NCBI GenBank assembly: GCA_037576215.1
Contig: JBANDB010000004.1
Span: forward strand, 4,898,001-4,962,000
Source of the DNA: Armillaria gallica
Taxonomy: Eukaryota; Basidiomycota; Agaricomycetes; Agaricales; Physalacriaceae
Length of the DNA stretch: 64,000 nucleotides
Direction: 5' to 3'
The translations under genes were made by a program, and so were the position numbers. Shown piece by piece: positions 11,489 through 23,699 of this stretch (its first letter is position 1; every line of letters starts with the position of its first letter). The notes below the pieces were generated by a model. It was not told where the DNA came from. It did no database searches and worked only from the letters and a program-made list of their open reading frames with translations.

Positions 11489-11763
11489 CAGCTTTTACCA
11501 ACCAGCTAAGATGTGAGTACCTCTATGTATATTTGTCCTAATGTCATACTTACCATATTATAGTAATGCTATGCTGTTCTATTTAGCGACACTCTCTTTT
11601 TCTTCCAAACCTACTTTCCATTGCCATGTCCAAGCTGTACCTCAATAACTCCAAGATGCTATTGTTATACTGATTTTCTTGAAGAATAAAAATGTTGAAG
11701 TTTTTGTGCATTCTCCCAGCATTGAACCCACTGCTACTCAGTTATCCTCTGTATCCCTTCATC
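11489..11763 (+). other. Presumed remainder of Copia LTR, end unresolved
   Basis: Because the Gypsy insertion duplicated CATCT, this sequence originally continued the Copia 3' LTR that starts at 2958. It is AT-rich, with a short imperfect inverted repeat at its left end (AGCT ... AGCT around 11490-11510). The LTR's terminal CA cannot be placed without the 5' LTR copy. No gene is seen before 11764. Confidence 0.45.
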
Positions 11764-12065
11764 ATGTGATTCTCCACCGCAGCTGTCCTTGCATTCTCAT
11801 TCTTTGCTGGAGCTGCGATGGCACAGGACATGGGTGAGCCATGCCCAGCTGATCAGGCCGGTATGTATCGTCATCATCCGTGGCTAGTTCTCTGGTTTTC
11901 AATTTGGCATTCACAGGTGACATCGGCTGCATGAACACTGCCAGCATCAATGGCAGCAATGCGTACATCTTTATCTGCAATAGCAAACAGTTCATCTTGT
12001 TTGCCTCCTGCAGTAGTCCATTCAGGTGCAGGACCAAGGGCCCAAAGAATGTGGTCTGTCTTTGA
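11764..12065 (+). pseudogene. Small secreted Cys-rich protein, dead (ATG followed by TGA)
   Basis: Two exons, 11764-11860 and 11917-12065, are joined by a 56-nt GTATGT...CACAG intron. Together they read as a secretion signal (FSTAAVLAFSFFAGAAMAQ) and a short mature part with six cysteines, in the pattern of small secreted proteins of agaricomycetes. The ATG at 11764-11766 is followed directly by TGA (11767-11769), where relatives would have a codon such as CGA in an MRF start. The rest of the frame is clean to the stop at 12063-12065. It is probably a recently killed gene in the CpG-poor tract beside the nested transposons. Function unknown. Confidence 0.65.
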
Positions 12066-13210
12066 GCAGCAGCAGGTTGGTCATTATTTGCTTTGCAGCC
12101 TGGATATGGTGATAACATGCACAGTAGATGAAGAAAGTCTAGGATTGCAAATATTGTGAATGTTTGTACATGTAAAAAGCCATTGGAAAATAAAGTGATA
12201 GTTTGCTATTCGTGATCATGTAAGAGTCAGTACAGATGAGCATGCCACTAGTTGAATGACCAGACTCTCACCCTGGGGTTTGATCAAGTATCAAGGAAGA
12301 CATACTGTGAGCCATGCTGGACCTCCGACAGTGACAGGGCAATGCAAGAAAGGGGATCTGATTGAAAGATCACGTATACCAGGGAAGGCATGGGATTTAT
12401 TTGAAAGAAGAGCCACCTTGTTCAAGCCTTTCTCAATGTTCTCTAGGTGAAAAGTCCTATACAGATTTGCAGTTGCACATGCATTGGCATAGTCAAGTTT
12501 GGCTAGAGATCCCCATAGAGCCAGCTTCAATACCAAAGGTGGTTGGTTTACAGAACTCAAAATCTGGTGCTTCAATTACAGCTTCATTCAACACTGCAGA
12601 ATTGACAATTGACTGTGCCTCTGACACCCTTGCTCCACCCAAGTTGCTATGAGCAAACAGTCGTAGGATTGGGACTTCCTCATGTTCCTTATCTATTTGA
12701 TGTTGGACCGGGATAAAGTGGGCAGCGGGAAATTTTGGTGTTGAGGTAGCGATGTTGTCGACGGTGGCAAGCATTTTTTGCAGCATCAGTCGGGTGGGCA
12801 GTGGATAGCACCATGCTACTCTATGTCATATATATTCCAGGCCATATATTGGCAGCTGTGGCATAGGCTATAGATGAGGGAGGGGGTGAGATAAGCATCA
12901 GTGCTGCCATAGAGCATTACAGGGAGCTTGAGAAGGAAACGGCAGCCACCATTGGATTTCCTGGTATGGGAAATGGAGATGGGGGTCTGATTGTAGTTGT
13001 ATGGTCAATGGAGGGCATGAGATGCAGCAGGGGTGTGGTAGCCTCACTGGAACACCAATAGCAATATTCTGAGAACAGAAGACATGTTAGTATATATTTG
13101 CTTGTCCCTGCAACTCCTTCAATCCACAAGACATTCCTTGTTGGTGACTGAGGGGATAACAATGCAGTGACATGATCTGTGTTGCTGCCTTTGTGAAGAG
13201 AATAAGCATA
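12066..13210. other. No supported gene; CpG-poor
   Basis: Only short ORFs interrupted by stops occur on either strand. CpG is scarce, as in the protease tract to the right. A minus-strand stretch near 13100-13150 looks vaguely like a Walker A loop but lacks the GK[S/T] core. Confidence 0.5.
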
Positions 13211-13309
13211 CATGTGCAGGTTCTGTACCAGCACAGAGCACCGGCATTCCTTTTCAAGTTGTGAACACAGCCACTTCGAGGCTGTCTCTATCTCAGACAA
13301 TCATCGCTT

Positions 13310-13900
13310 GTTACACTTGTTCATGGCCAAAGAATCACATACAGAGCCTGCTGTCTTTTGGCATGCCCAACAAACACCTCCATCTTTGTCCTCCTCTGGG
13401 AGCTCAATATCCTCCTGCTCTGGATCCCAGTCTAGGTCTTTGATGACTGACATCACAAGTCCCTCCCACTCACCTAAACAATGTGGTGCGAATGCAGGAA
13501 TCAGGGGTGTCAGTGCCTCCGATGAGGTGGAACAGTACCTGATAGAGTTCAAGAATGGAGAAGTGACAGCAGCCAATATGTTTGTGTTCATATCGTCCCT
13601 AATGGAGGTCTGTCATCCATCATATTTCTTGCTACTCTGACTGACAGAAGGGCAGATGTTATCTCACCTTGGGAACATACCCTCGAAGGCATTGGATGTA
13701 TCAGTCAATGCCTCGTCACCTCTACAACAGGCATTTTTGCACATCAAACTGCCTTACTTGAGAATCTGGCTTCACCACCCTTTGAGCAGACACTCATACA
13801 AAACCAGATATCCATCTTTGAAAATTGGATTTGTGTCCTTGTCAATGGCTCCTTTGCCATCCCTTCTGATGCATCTGGATATTGATGCCAGCACCAGTGG
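13310..13900 (+). pseudogene. Degraded N-terminal region of the trypsin-like protein
   Basis: The frame at 13310-13640 holds a Ser-rich stretch with TSPSHSPKQ and an EFKNGEV...SSLMEV motif. The same motifs recur in the same order on the minus strand at 24.5-24.8 kb, which argues that they were once coding. Frame breaks and a stop near 13640 separate this part from the 475-codon ORF at 13901. No intron that joins them cleanly was found. It could be exons with unusual splice sites, but frame lesions are more likely. Confidence 0.45.
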
Positions 13901-15328
13901 ATGAGGTCGTTTAGAGCTCTAGATTTTCTCCAATGGGTGGTGGCTCCCTCTGATTGCCAGTCACTGGGTCAGGACATTCTATCCCTGCCACAACTTTGCC
14001 ATCACTTTAGTGCAGCCTCTATCCCTGAAAGCGAGAGCAAGCTATGGACTCACTTCAAGGCATACAATCCATTCCTTATCTTCTCAAGCCAATTCAGCTG
14101 CAGCTTTCTCAGAACAGCTGGACTACATGGTGGTCCAGCATGTCTAGACATTATAATCATCAATGTTCTCACTTTGGATGAGGCCCTTATCTTTGTTGTT
14201 GAGGCTGCAAGAAAGAAGCTTCCTCATCTTCCTCTTCAATACTCAAAGGGTGCTCTACACCACTTGTGCCATCCATCTATCCCACCATCTTTCCCACCAC
14301 CACCACCTACACCACCATCACCACCACCACCTGCAGATTCAAAAAGTCGGTATAGGGACAGTTCAATTGTCCAGTTACCATGGACAGTCCCCCTTCCTGG
14401 TGATTCCCTTTCACTATTGATTACCGACCAACCAAGACTTCCATCATCCTTCTACTCTGAAAAGGATAGTTGGAGCAACAAGTGGGATGCTTATGTATTG
14501 GATGCAAAAAACAGCAAAGGACTCCATGGGACTCTTGGTTGCTATCTTGAGGCCAATGGGCAGATGTATGCATTAACTGCAGGGCACTGCTGCCATATTC
14601 CATCTCTATCCCCCAATCCTCCCCTGTCTTCATCATATAGCAAGCTGTCTTTTTCACTTCAGGTCCAGTCCCCATCTGAAAAGGTCATCAAGACTCAATT
14701 TCTTTCTCCATATTTTGCCACTCATCAGAGCATAGAGAATGAATTGGTCACAATGTGGGAGGATCGGAAGTTGGGGTCAGTTGATTTCTTGGCCTTCAAA
14801 GATATGACCAGTTTTGTCTCCACTGAAGTGGAAGGTCCATTTCTTGACTATGCTGCTATCAAGATATCCAAGGAATCCATGACAATGCCACTCAAAAATA
14901 TATTCCCATCTTCACCACTCAACATCAATCAGCCTCAACCAATCAATCTTCTTCGGTCCATCCACAGTCTCTTACAGCATGAAGATCAAGGCATTGGATA
15001 CTTTGCCTTTGACAAAGTTGGACCCTTGCCTAACACAGATAGCACTGTGTTTTACTGTGGAGCTAATGATAAGGGTTGGAGTACTGGCACAATCATTGCT
15101 CACACAGAGCTGGTCTGGATTGGAAATGAGTCAACTGATGGCCACTCTTTGTATCCTTCATTGGGAAGTCATGCAGTTTCTCGTGGCAATGTTGCAGTCA
15201 TGCAATCATTGTCGGATGAGTATGTTGGACATCCTGGGGAGTCTGGGTCTATAGTGCTTATTATGAGTCTGAGTTTACGAGGATTTGTTCTTTTATGCTA
15301 TATTTTGAACCTGGACCCTGCATCTTAA
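13901..15328 (+). CDS. Trypsin-like serine protease-domain protein, probably 3' part of a longer gene
   Basis: An open frame of 475 codons. Residues 1-50 carry an LDFLQWV...ASIPE block shared with the decayed relative at 24.1-24.3 kb. Around residues 125-150 lies a proline-rich linker (PPSFPPPPPTPP). From about 190 on is a trypsin-fold domain with all three catalytic residues in family context: His229 in ALTAGHCC, Asp316 in LDYAAIKI and Ser448 in PGESGSIV. No signal peptide is visible, so it may act inside the cell or depend on a lost upstream exon. The sequence is very poor in CpG, yet the long frame and the triad remain. The start at 13901 is only the first ATG in the frame. It may be a 5'-truncated but still selected gene, or a young pseudogene. 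Confidence 0.6.
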   Translation: MRSFRALDFLQWVVAPSDCQSLGQDILSLPQLCHHFSAASIPESESKLWTHFKAYNPFLIFSSQFSCSFLRTAGLHGGPACLDIIIINVLTLDEALIFVVEAARKKLPHLPLQYSKGALHHLCHPSIPPSFPPPPPTPPSPPPPADSKSRYRDSSIVQLPWTVPLPGDSLSLLITDQPRLPSSFYSEKDSWSNKWDAYVLDAKNSKGLHGTLGCYLEANGQMYALTAGHCCHIPSLSPNPPLSSSYSKLSFSLQVQSPSEKVIKTQFLSPYFATHQSIENELVTMWEDRKLGSVDFLAFKDMTSFVSTEVEGPFLDYAAIKISKESMTMPLKNIFPSSPLNINQPQPINLLRSIHSLLQHEDQGIGYFAFDKVGPLPNTDSTVFYCGANDKGWSTGTIIAHTELVWIGNESTDGHSLYPSLGSHAVSRGNVAVMQSLSDEYVGHPGESGSIVLIMSLSLRGFVLLCYILNLDPAS

Positions 15329-18300
15329 GTTTTACCTTAGAATTCAACACGACCAAATAAAGGCCCTTTTATAGACAATTTCTTTCAGAATGTTAATAGT
15401 GCTAAGTAAACTGGCGGACAGCCGCTTTTTTCTTACTTATTGTATGGAATATTTATCAAGGAATGTAGGCCACTAAAATTTTGAATCTCGGAGCTTGAGA
15501 ATAGACTACAGGATGCGTGTCGAGCATCCATTTGGCTCGCCACGGCCCAATCAACCGAGCACCAGTTGAGTGGCTGTGCTGCTACTTTTCATGGTCTTTT
15601 TACCACAAACCTCCCACCGTCGGGACGCCCATCTGTCTCCTGAATGGCCCTCTGGTGGGCGTAAAAAGGTATGCCATCATTATTTCGATATTTACTTTAC
15701 TTTTTAGATACTTTTTACACGTCCGGCGGCCTCGAGCCCCGGATGGTGACTATTCCACCACCAACCCCCGTGTAAGCCCTCGAACGAGGCCGTACTTTTC
15801 GTAGCCCCAGAAGACGAACGATATAGCCTCAGTACTCGACGACGATGACCGCCACCAACGACGCCTGCCAATACCGTCAATACGCCCCCCGGTCCCCATT
15901 CCAATCCGCCCCAGCACCCGCCACACGAACATCAGGACCAATCGCCTCTGCACACTGATGGAGGGTACATGAATTGGCGACGATGAATCGGTGGATCAAT
16001 AATCGGCCATCATCTGAAAGTAGGGGCACGGTCAGCCGGAAAGAGCCACGACGACGGCGACAAATTGGACGACGACGAGAGAACTGGAGGATCTCTGAGA
16101 CGACGCATGGCCATGGTGGAGAGTTGGTCTCAAATATGAGGGACGGTCGAGGATGCTGGAGTACGGGAGGTGGCTAGAAAGATCGAGTGGGATGGCGAAA
16201 GGAGAGTCGGGAGGAGAGTTGGGACCCAGACAGCTGACGACGACGACGGTGAACGATCCATTTTGGGCATCGATTATCGAATGGATGGCGCACTGAATAT
16301 GCCAAGAACCATGGCTACGCGACCACCCTGACGCCTGTCGCTGCCCACCCCATCCGCTCCAATATCAAGCGGCCCCGCGCCACATAGCTCACCAAATTCA
16401 TGCATCTCCCATTCTTTGAGTGGGGGATCGCGAATCTGAAGTTTATTTTCTCCCCCGATGCTGCCGTCGCTGCCTGTCCGCAATCTATCCCGACCCCCGC
16501 CTTTCGCACCCTGTATCGCCCCCTACAGCGGGGCCGTCGTAACCAGGACCTCACCACCCCCGTTTATTACAAGGGGGAATGTAGCGGTGAGGTTTATTCA
16601 TAGCTCTGACCCCGTCGTCGCCATAAAACGGTAGTCAAACCCGCCGTGCGACCACTTCCACATCCCACCAGCCGAGTTGTACCCTACGCCACCCTGCGAC
16701 CTTACGTTTCGACGACTGGTCGCCAATGATGTTATACCCATGGCCGCCTGTACCCTCAATGCCCTGCCGCAACCCGTACAATGGCAGGCTTTTTGTTTAA
16801 GTAATATTTTTCATGTCTTTACGAAGCTATACAGACCTTTATAGAAAATCTACCTGCTCCCAATCAATGTCTTCTGCTACGAAACGGACACAAATCCCAC
16901 GTGCTATGAAATGGAAGTTTGAGTTGAAAGTAACAAGTATACACACAAATGATGTGGCACGCGAGGATTTCCTGATGTGCACGAAGGTCCATCCCTGAGA
17001 CGTCTCGACGGAATCTCAGAAGTCAATCTTGGTCGGCATAATGATACGTGTCAATTATTTTGTGCGGATAAATGTAAGACTCGGCACGTGTATGGCATCG
17101 TCTGGTTTTTGAGGTATGTGTCTTTTTGCTTGTACGATCTGCGACGCTCATTTCCTTTATAGACGGATCTCCGCCTGTCAGGACGGACTAACCAGTGCTT
17201 CTGTAAGTTTCTGTATACATATACTGTTTCAGGCTCTGCTGATGGACGACAACACTAGCTGTCGGAAGATTACTACTATCTTGTTCTCATTCGACTTTAC
17301 ATCTCTCGAGTTCCGTTATATGTGGCAGGTATTTCATGGCGGCTCAACGTCTTGCACAGGTCCATGGACAAACACTTAATAAACGGCAAAGCTAGGCGAG
17401 ACGCCGTCAGGGATAAGTTACCGATGATCTTGACGACCCCCATTACCATTTCCGTCAGATCCTGCACTCTCTACCAATTGCATGACCGTTATCAGACACC
17501 CATCGCCGTTTCTGTCACTGATGGAAACAATGGTGGCCTCCGTTTCCTCTCATGAGCTCATCCTAACACTGTAGAGCGTTGTTGGCCTCGATGCTATATC
17601 TGTAGAAGAATGGTCAGTCGGGGGTAAACTAACGTGGGTCTCAAGAGTCAAACTATGCCTTAGAATAGTGCACGAATGTTACGTACTGCAACCGTAAAAA
17701 AGAAAACATATATTCTCATTCCTGTGCTGCTGGTCACTTACTCACTACTGCTCTTCAAAGTTCGGACTCGTACCTGCCGTGCTCGCACCGGCCCACTTCG
17801 GCTAAGTGGAGCATGATAAGGAGCTAATTGCTGTTGGCCTGCTGTTTGGTGCTGCTACTGCTTTACCAAGTGAGCAGGCTGCACAAACCACTCGCTATGC
17901 TCTAGTGCAGAGCTTGGAGGACATTATTGTTGATCTGAACAGAACCATTCCTGGTATTTGTTTACCTCATTCTCCTGTTGTGTAGTTTGTAATGAGTTGT
18001 AGCTAGAAGTCAATGTGTACTGTTCAATTTTGACTGTTGATTCATGTAACACATAATGGGACCCTGTGAAGTGAAGCTCCTGGTAAGTAATTTGTATTAC
18101 TAACTGGCATGCACAGGTTGAAACAAGAATCTTTGATGTGCCAACGTGAAAAACTTCATCTTGCTGAACAGAAACTTATGGTGGTGTCTCATGCAGAATA
18201 TACTTGCGCTAGATCTGGCCAGAGACTGAGTCGCAGTTGGAAGGAGAAGTGGTCGAATTGTTTCTCTCAAATTCACTGTTCAGTATCATCTTTTGCTTCT

Positions 18301-18545
18301 GTAGGAAGAAACAATTGTAAAAACTTCTCAGAACTGCTGAGAGGTATCATCCTCTTAGGGCAGACATAAAAATGAGATTTATACATGCTCATGTCGCAGA
18401 CGGTGCAGATATAAGGAATAAGCAGCAGTATTCAAAGCTTATATGAGCGGGGACGGTCCCGTTTCCGAGTCTTAAATACACCTAATAGTACAACAAAGCC
18501 TTATTTACAGCACGAAAGCATTCCAATACTTGTCAACCAACATGC
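15329..18545. other. Gene-poor stretch
   Basis: No gene can be supported. From 15700 to 16700 the DNA is GC- and CpG-rich with Arg/Pro-rich short ORFs on both strands, unlike the CpG-poor tract to its left. At 17810-17955 a plus-strand frame (KELIAVGLLFGAATALPSEQ...) reads as helix and ends at a possible GTATTT donor. A further open stretch lies at 18109-18369. These may be exons of an unrecognised or decayed gene. Confidence 0.4.
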
Positions 18546-21523
18546 TTACAATCGACTTTCCATAACCACGCTTCCCCGCCTCCAGCTGAGCGTCGCCGGA
18601 CCAAACGCAGCGTCCAGCGCCTCCCGAATGTTCCTCACAAACACAAACTCCATCTCGTTTCTGATCTCCGGGGCGACGTCATGTTCTACGTCCTTGCGGT
18701 TACCCCAAGGAAGGATCACCTTAGTGATGTGTGCACGATGGGCACCGAGGACCTTCAAGTAGTAGGCTGTTAATCACCGTGGAATGATAGAGCGTTAGAT
18801 AAACTCACCTTCTCCTTGATTCCACCCACGGGCGTAACATGTCCTCGGAGGGTCACCTGTATCAGACACGTTTGAGTAAGCCATTACTTGGGAGATATGA
18901 AATCTAAATACCTCTCCCGTCATGGCGATATTCGAGGGAACAAGCGCTCCAGTCAACAACGATACAAACGCGCATGTCATTGCAACTCCAGCACTAGGAC
19001 CGTCCTTCTTCTGCGCACCAGCAGGCAGATGGAGGTGGATATCAATAGGATCCGGACCCTTCAGTGGGTCCTGACTGCGCGAGTTCGTAATCCCGAGGTC
19101 ATACGCATGCGTCTTAACCCAGCTCAAGGCGATCTCGCTGCTCTCTTTGATAACCTGAAACCCCAGTGAGCACAGATAAAACGGACGATGAAAATAAGGA
19201 GATATCCCACATCGCCCAAACTTCCCGTCCTCTTCAAACTACCCGTTCCTGGGACAGCGATGGTCTCAACAGGAAGGATGCCACCTTCGCCTTGACCCAT
19301 GACCACCAAGCCAAATACGATACCCCGGGCTTCTTCCCGCTCCTTCTCTTCGCCCTCCCACCGGGAAATTCCCAGCATCTTTTCCAGATCGCTCTCCTCA
19401 ACCACAGGCGAATAGGACTTTCCCTCAGAACCATCTGTCAATAACTTACCGTCAGTGAGAAGCCTTTGCTCGCCATCGAACGTGTCACCGTCAAGATGCT
19501 CAGCCCATTCAACTGCTTTGTGTCTCACGACGGCTCCAATGGCCCTATCCAAACTCCGCACACCTGCTTCCCGAGTGTACCGTGTCGCAATATGCAACAG
19601 TGCCGGTTCCGTTATGCTGACTAGCTCCTCCTTCAAGCCGTTCGCAGTAATCTGCTTAGGGAGTAAGAATCGTCGAGCGATGTGCATCTTCTCGTCGTAT
19701 GTGTAACCCGAGAGCTGAATAATCTCGCAACGATCTAAGAGTGGACCGGAGATTGTGTCGAGAGAATTACTGGTGCAAATAAACAAGATTTGGCTCAAGT
19801 CGACAGGAACGTTAAGGTAATGGTCCTATTCGAACGATTAGTACCTCATCACAATAGAAACAGAGTAACCCACGTTGAAGGCGTGATTCTGCTCGGGATC
19901 CAATACCTCCAATAATGCCGCCCCGGGGTCTCCGTGGAAGTTGCTCTGTCCAATCTTGTCAATCTCGTCAAGTAGTAGAACAAAGTCCTTCCGGCCCGCC
20001 TTGCGCATGGCTTGCACGATGAGGCCGGGACCGCTGGCGACATAAGTCCGTCTGTGACCTCTGATCTCCGCCTCGTCACGAACGCCACCTAGTGAGATCC
20101 TTTGGAATGGCCTGTCCAGAGCTTTGGCGATAGATTGTCCCAAGGAGGTTTTTCCCACACCGGGAGGCCCTACGAACAGTAATATCGGCCCCTTGACGTT
20201 CTGCGCGCGTGAGGGGACGGGCTTGGCTGTATACGGAACGAGAGCCTTCTCCCCGTCCATCTGCTTTGTGTCGACCCCTGAAATCATCTGGGTGTCCGCA
20301 TTCATTTCCTTCAGTCGCACCACAGCAAGATATTCGATTAACCGACGCTTGATCTTCTCCAGACCAAAGTGATCTGTGTCGAGCTGCTGCCGGGCGTTGG
20401 TGAGGAAGGCTTTGTCCTTCATGAGAGATGCGCCTGCTGAGTGAGATGACCACGGGATGGATGTCAACCACTCAAGGTAGTTTCGGATGACACCGTTTTC
20501 TACGCTGCCCTGTGGGATCCTCTTCAACCTCCTCCATTCCCGAACACCCATCTTGCGCTCTTCTGAACCGTGATCCATAGCCTCAATCTTGCGCTTGAGG
20601 TCAGCCAGATCGTCGGCATCATGCTGCTCGTCGTCATCGAGCTCGGAGCCTGAAGATTCGGCCGAGTTAGAGTTGGGGTTGCGTGGAGAATTAGAAGTGA
20701 GAGAATGGAGTTCACGCTGAATAGCAGCGAGCTGTTGACGAAGGAAGAATTCTTTTTGTTGTTTGGATAGAGATTCATCAACAGCAGAAGCGATCTTTTT
20801 AGAGACTTCGGAAATAGAAGCCTGCTTCAAGAATATATCCGTTGCCAGTGAGAGCCTAGTTTCCGAGTCGGGGGTGCTGAGAATAGCTGAAACGAATATC
20901 AGATGAATACTGAGACTTGATTGAATAGCCGACGCACCGAGCTTGTCATCATACTCTCCATTGATGCTTCCAATGAGAACATCCGCCATCCAAGGAGCTC
21001 GTGCATCGGTGATGTCGTCAAGCATGCTGGCAATCTTTTGGTAACCCTCCTTTCGTGAAGATTGCACGGCATCATTGGCAAGTCTGTCGAGCAACCTCAA
21101 TGCACTGTGCTTGAACTTGTCAACGACATCTCTGGACGGTATCCGTTCGGTGGGGGGGTATTCGATTTCGTGGATGGGTAGAGTCGTCTCCAAGGATGTT
21201 GGAGCGGCAAAAGGTGCTGTCAGATGCACTCGTGTGAGGCCATGGAGCGAAACGAGATAAGGCTGGCGAGGATTTCGAGCCGGAGGACGCACGAGCCGGA
21301 GTACGCGAGTTGCCGTACCCCATTCTGAGTAAACAGGAGCTGAGGAGGCGGTAGGGGTGTTTGTGATGGGAACAGCGGCGACAACAGGTAAGGCGTCCGA
21401 CTGCTCAATCAAAGCTAGAACGGCCTCTCCCTGCTCCTTGGACAGCGCCATGGTGAAGCGAGAAGCCGGTAGTAATATCAAGGGATGCGGCAGCTGCAAT
21501 ACCGGGAGTTTCGAGGTAGCCAT
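18546..21523 (-). CDS. Lon protease, peroxisomal type (LonP2/Pln-like)
   Basis: An ATP-dependent serine protease of 903 aa that degrades damaged or misfolded matrix proteins. Six exons: 21523-20938, 20886-19874, 19825-19211, 19154-18912, 18856-18809 and 18752-18546, with introns of 48-56 nt in consistent phase. An N-terminal Lon substrate domain is followed by a AAA module with Walker A GPPGVGKT (about residue 435) and Walker [11 protein letters not shown]. The protease domain has catalytic Ser792 in KKDGPSAG and Lys833 in GGIKEK. The protein ends in SRL, a peroxisome targeting signal type 1, and has no mitochondrial presequence when started at MATSK. An in-frame ATG 58 codons upstream (21697) would add a hydrophobic leader, but the shorter start fits the family. 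Confidence 0.92.
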
Positions 21524-23640
21524 GGTGGATGCAGCAACGGCGACGATGAGAAAACAAGAAAAAGAAGTAATAGGCAAGTGGAATGTGGTACTGGGCGACA
21601 GCCAATCCTCGAAGGCTCCGTCAAGTAGTACCCCGCGTTCACACGTGATCTCCCTTTTCAGAAATGAAGGCACATGTTCTTCCCATTCGACTGTCAAGTT
21701 GTTCCCTCCGTGATTATTGATATCCTGGTGACCCGGATGGACATCTGATGTACATCCATGATATAGTTATCTATCAGGACATGAAATTTTTTAATCTCGC
21801 TCTTAACTTTGAAAGAAACCATTTCTGTTGTCACACGACGGAATCACTCTTGCTTGCTGGTCGTCAGCTACCCTATCCCAAAGCCTAGCTAAATGGATGA
21901 GCCCTTGTTTTTACACAGCTTACTATCATACATTCTCCGTAAACGGCCTGTCAGCACAGGCTGACGAATAGTACCGACGACAAAGAACTCCATCTGGACC
22001 GACCTTGATTCGCCGGCCATGGGACGATGTGTTACCATTAGCTTTGCTTCCATCACTAGAAGATGCTCCGAATTCCCGTTAGCCTTCCTAGCCCACCGCA
22101 GGCCATGTCATTTCCGCTGTTCTCAGTCAGCCATTCTTACTTATTCTTACTTATCTATCCAAAGGTTCTCTACAACTCGTCAATCACTATTTCCATCTGT
22201 GTAAGAGTCGGACGCCACTTTGACATTTTGTGCTTGTCAATTTGCCGCTGAATTGCATATGCCGGTCTACTCCACACTTTGCATCATCTTAAAGCACTGG
22301 ATCATCTTTTCCAGCTATAACGACGTAGAAAGCCGGGAAGAGATGAAGACGGGTGTTCTCTTCGACAACTGTTACGCCACAGTTCTGTCCCAAAGACACC
22401 GGACGGGACGACTTCCACTGCGTCATCTAATTCATTGGACATGTAGAAGGGTCGGTGATGCCTACATGGTGTTAACACGTTTGCCCCAATTCAAAGGCAT
22501 AGATAACATCTTTCTTTCGTGGCAGCAGGGTGCGATACACGGCAGATGCATATAGATACATTCAATGAAAGATATTGCCTTGTGATGATAATGCTGATGC
22601 GCCACTATATGTAAAATCCCGGATCAGGGAGAACCCTCAAAGCACGCGAACCATGATGAAAGATTTACCTCATTCAGCTAGACAGTTACGGTATGCTTCG
22701 CAGCTGGTAATATGACTGTGAGTATAGTAGCGAACCTTATCGTTGCGATGCATCAACGCTGGAACTAAACTATGAGGTACAGGAAATACAGTCGAGTACA
22801 GGACTCCCCTTCGAAGATGATCAGAATCAGAATAAGGTCGCTGCCTTACGCCTAGAATCAAGATGGCGATTAGAACTCATGTGGCGAGAGAGCGCGATCG
22901 ACAAGATTTCACAGACCCTCCAATCCGAGCGACGGCGCTTTGTTTTTTCTTTTGTGCAGTGAGGATCTGATTCGCAAGTATATATACGTGCGAAGCGATT
23001 ATCAGCGCACTGGAGTGGATGATGGATCAGGAAAATGATCTACCGTAAATTAACACGCGACGTACACGCAGAATATAACTGTGTACTTACCAGGCGACCA
23101 AAAGAAACCCATATGCGCAGAGCAGGGAGGAGACAGAGGTCTCTTTGACAACAGAACCAGCCAAAGGGAGTTGGCTGAATCTAGCAGAACCTCTGTCGTT
23201 GGTTCCAACATGACTTTTTGTCTGAAATTTTGTTGCTCGCCTCGACAAAGCTCACGTGTACCAAGCCAGGTCGAGAACGGCGTCAAAGAGCCCACAACCC
23301 TTTTGATGTATGCTCAGCATATAGCGACAAGAGCAGACAGTTAAACGAGAGAGAAAGGACAACATCTTTTGCTTTGTGTGGATCATCAGATGAACGTGTC
23401 AAGCTCTCGATGACCGGAAAGTCGATTCAAATCCGATGTAATCCTAGCTGGGAGGTGTTTCAAGTACGTAACCCCGCCAACAGCAGGGGCTTTCTGGAAA
23501 TTTCGGGCAGCAGTACCTCCTGACTATGCTTGTTCATACATAAGTAAACGATACCAAATAACCAAGCGTGGGGATAAAGGTGATCAGCTTGGAGAAAACA
23601 GCCGCGCCACCCAGATAAGGACCAAATCTGAAAAGCCATC
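21524..23640. other. No supported gene
   Basis: Only short ORFs. The first 200 bp should hold the Lon promoter and 5' UTR. Nothing else was recognised up to the decayed protease relative. Confidence 0.4.
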
Positions 23641-23699
23641 CGGTTTTACACTTAGACTTGCAAGTTAAGCACACTGGCACGCGTTAAACAACATATAAC

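Noticed and set aside
12917..13300. Minus-strand ORF with a Walker A-like VLWIEGVAGTSKY, possibly a NACHT remnant
   Set aside because: The GK[S/T] core is missing, no Walker B or other NACHT motif follows, and the ORF is antisense to the protease upstream region.
15700..16700. GC-rich block with many Arg/Pro-rich ORFs on both strands
   Set aside because: No motif, start context or splice structure supports any of them.
19403..19465. A GTAAGT...CAG pair inside Lon exon 3 that might be an intron
   Set aside because: The segment is only about 15 nt and keeps the frame; it reads as a small LLTDG duplication in a variable loop.
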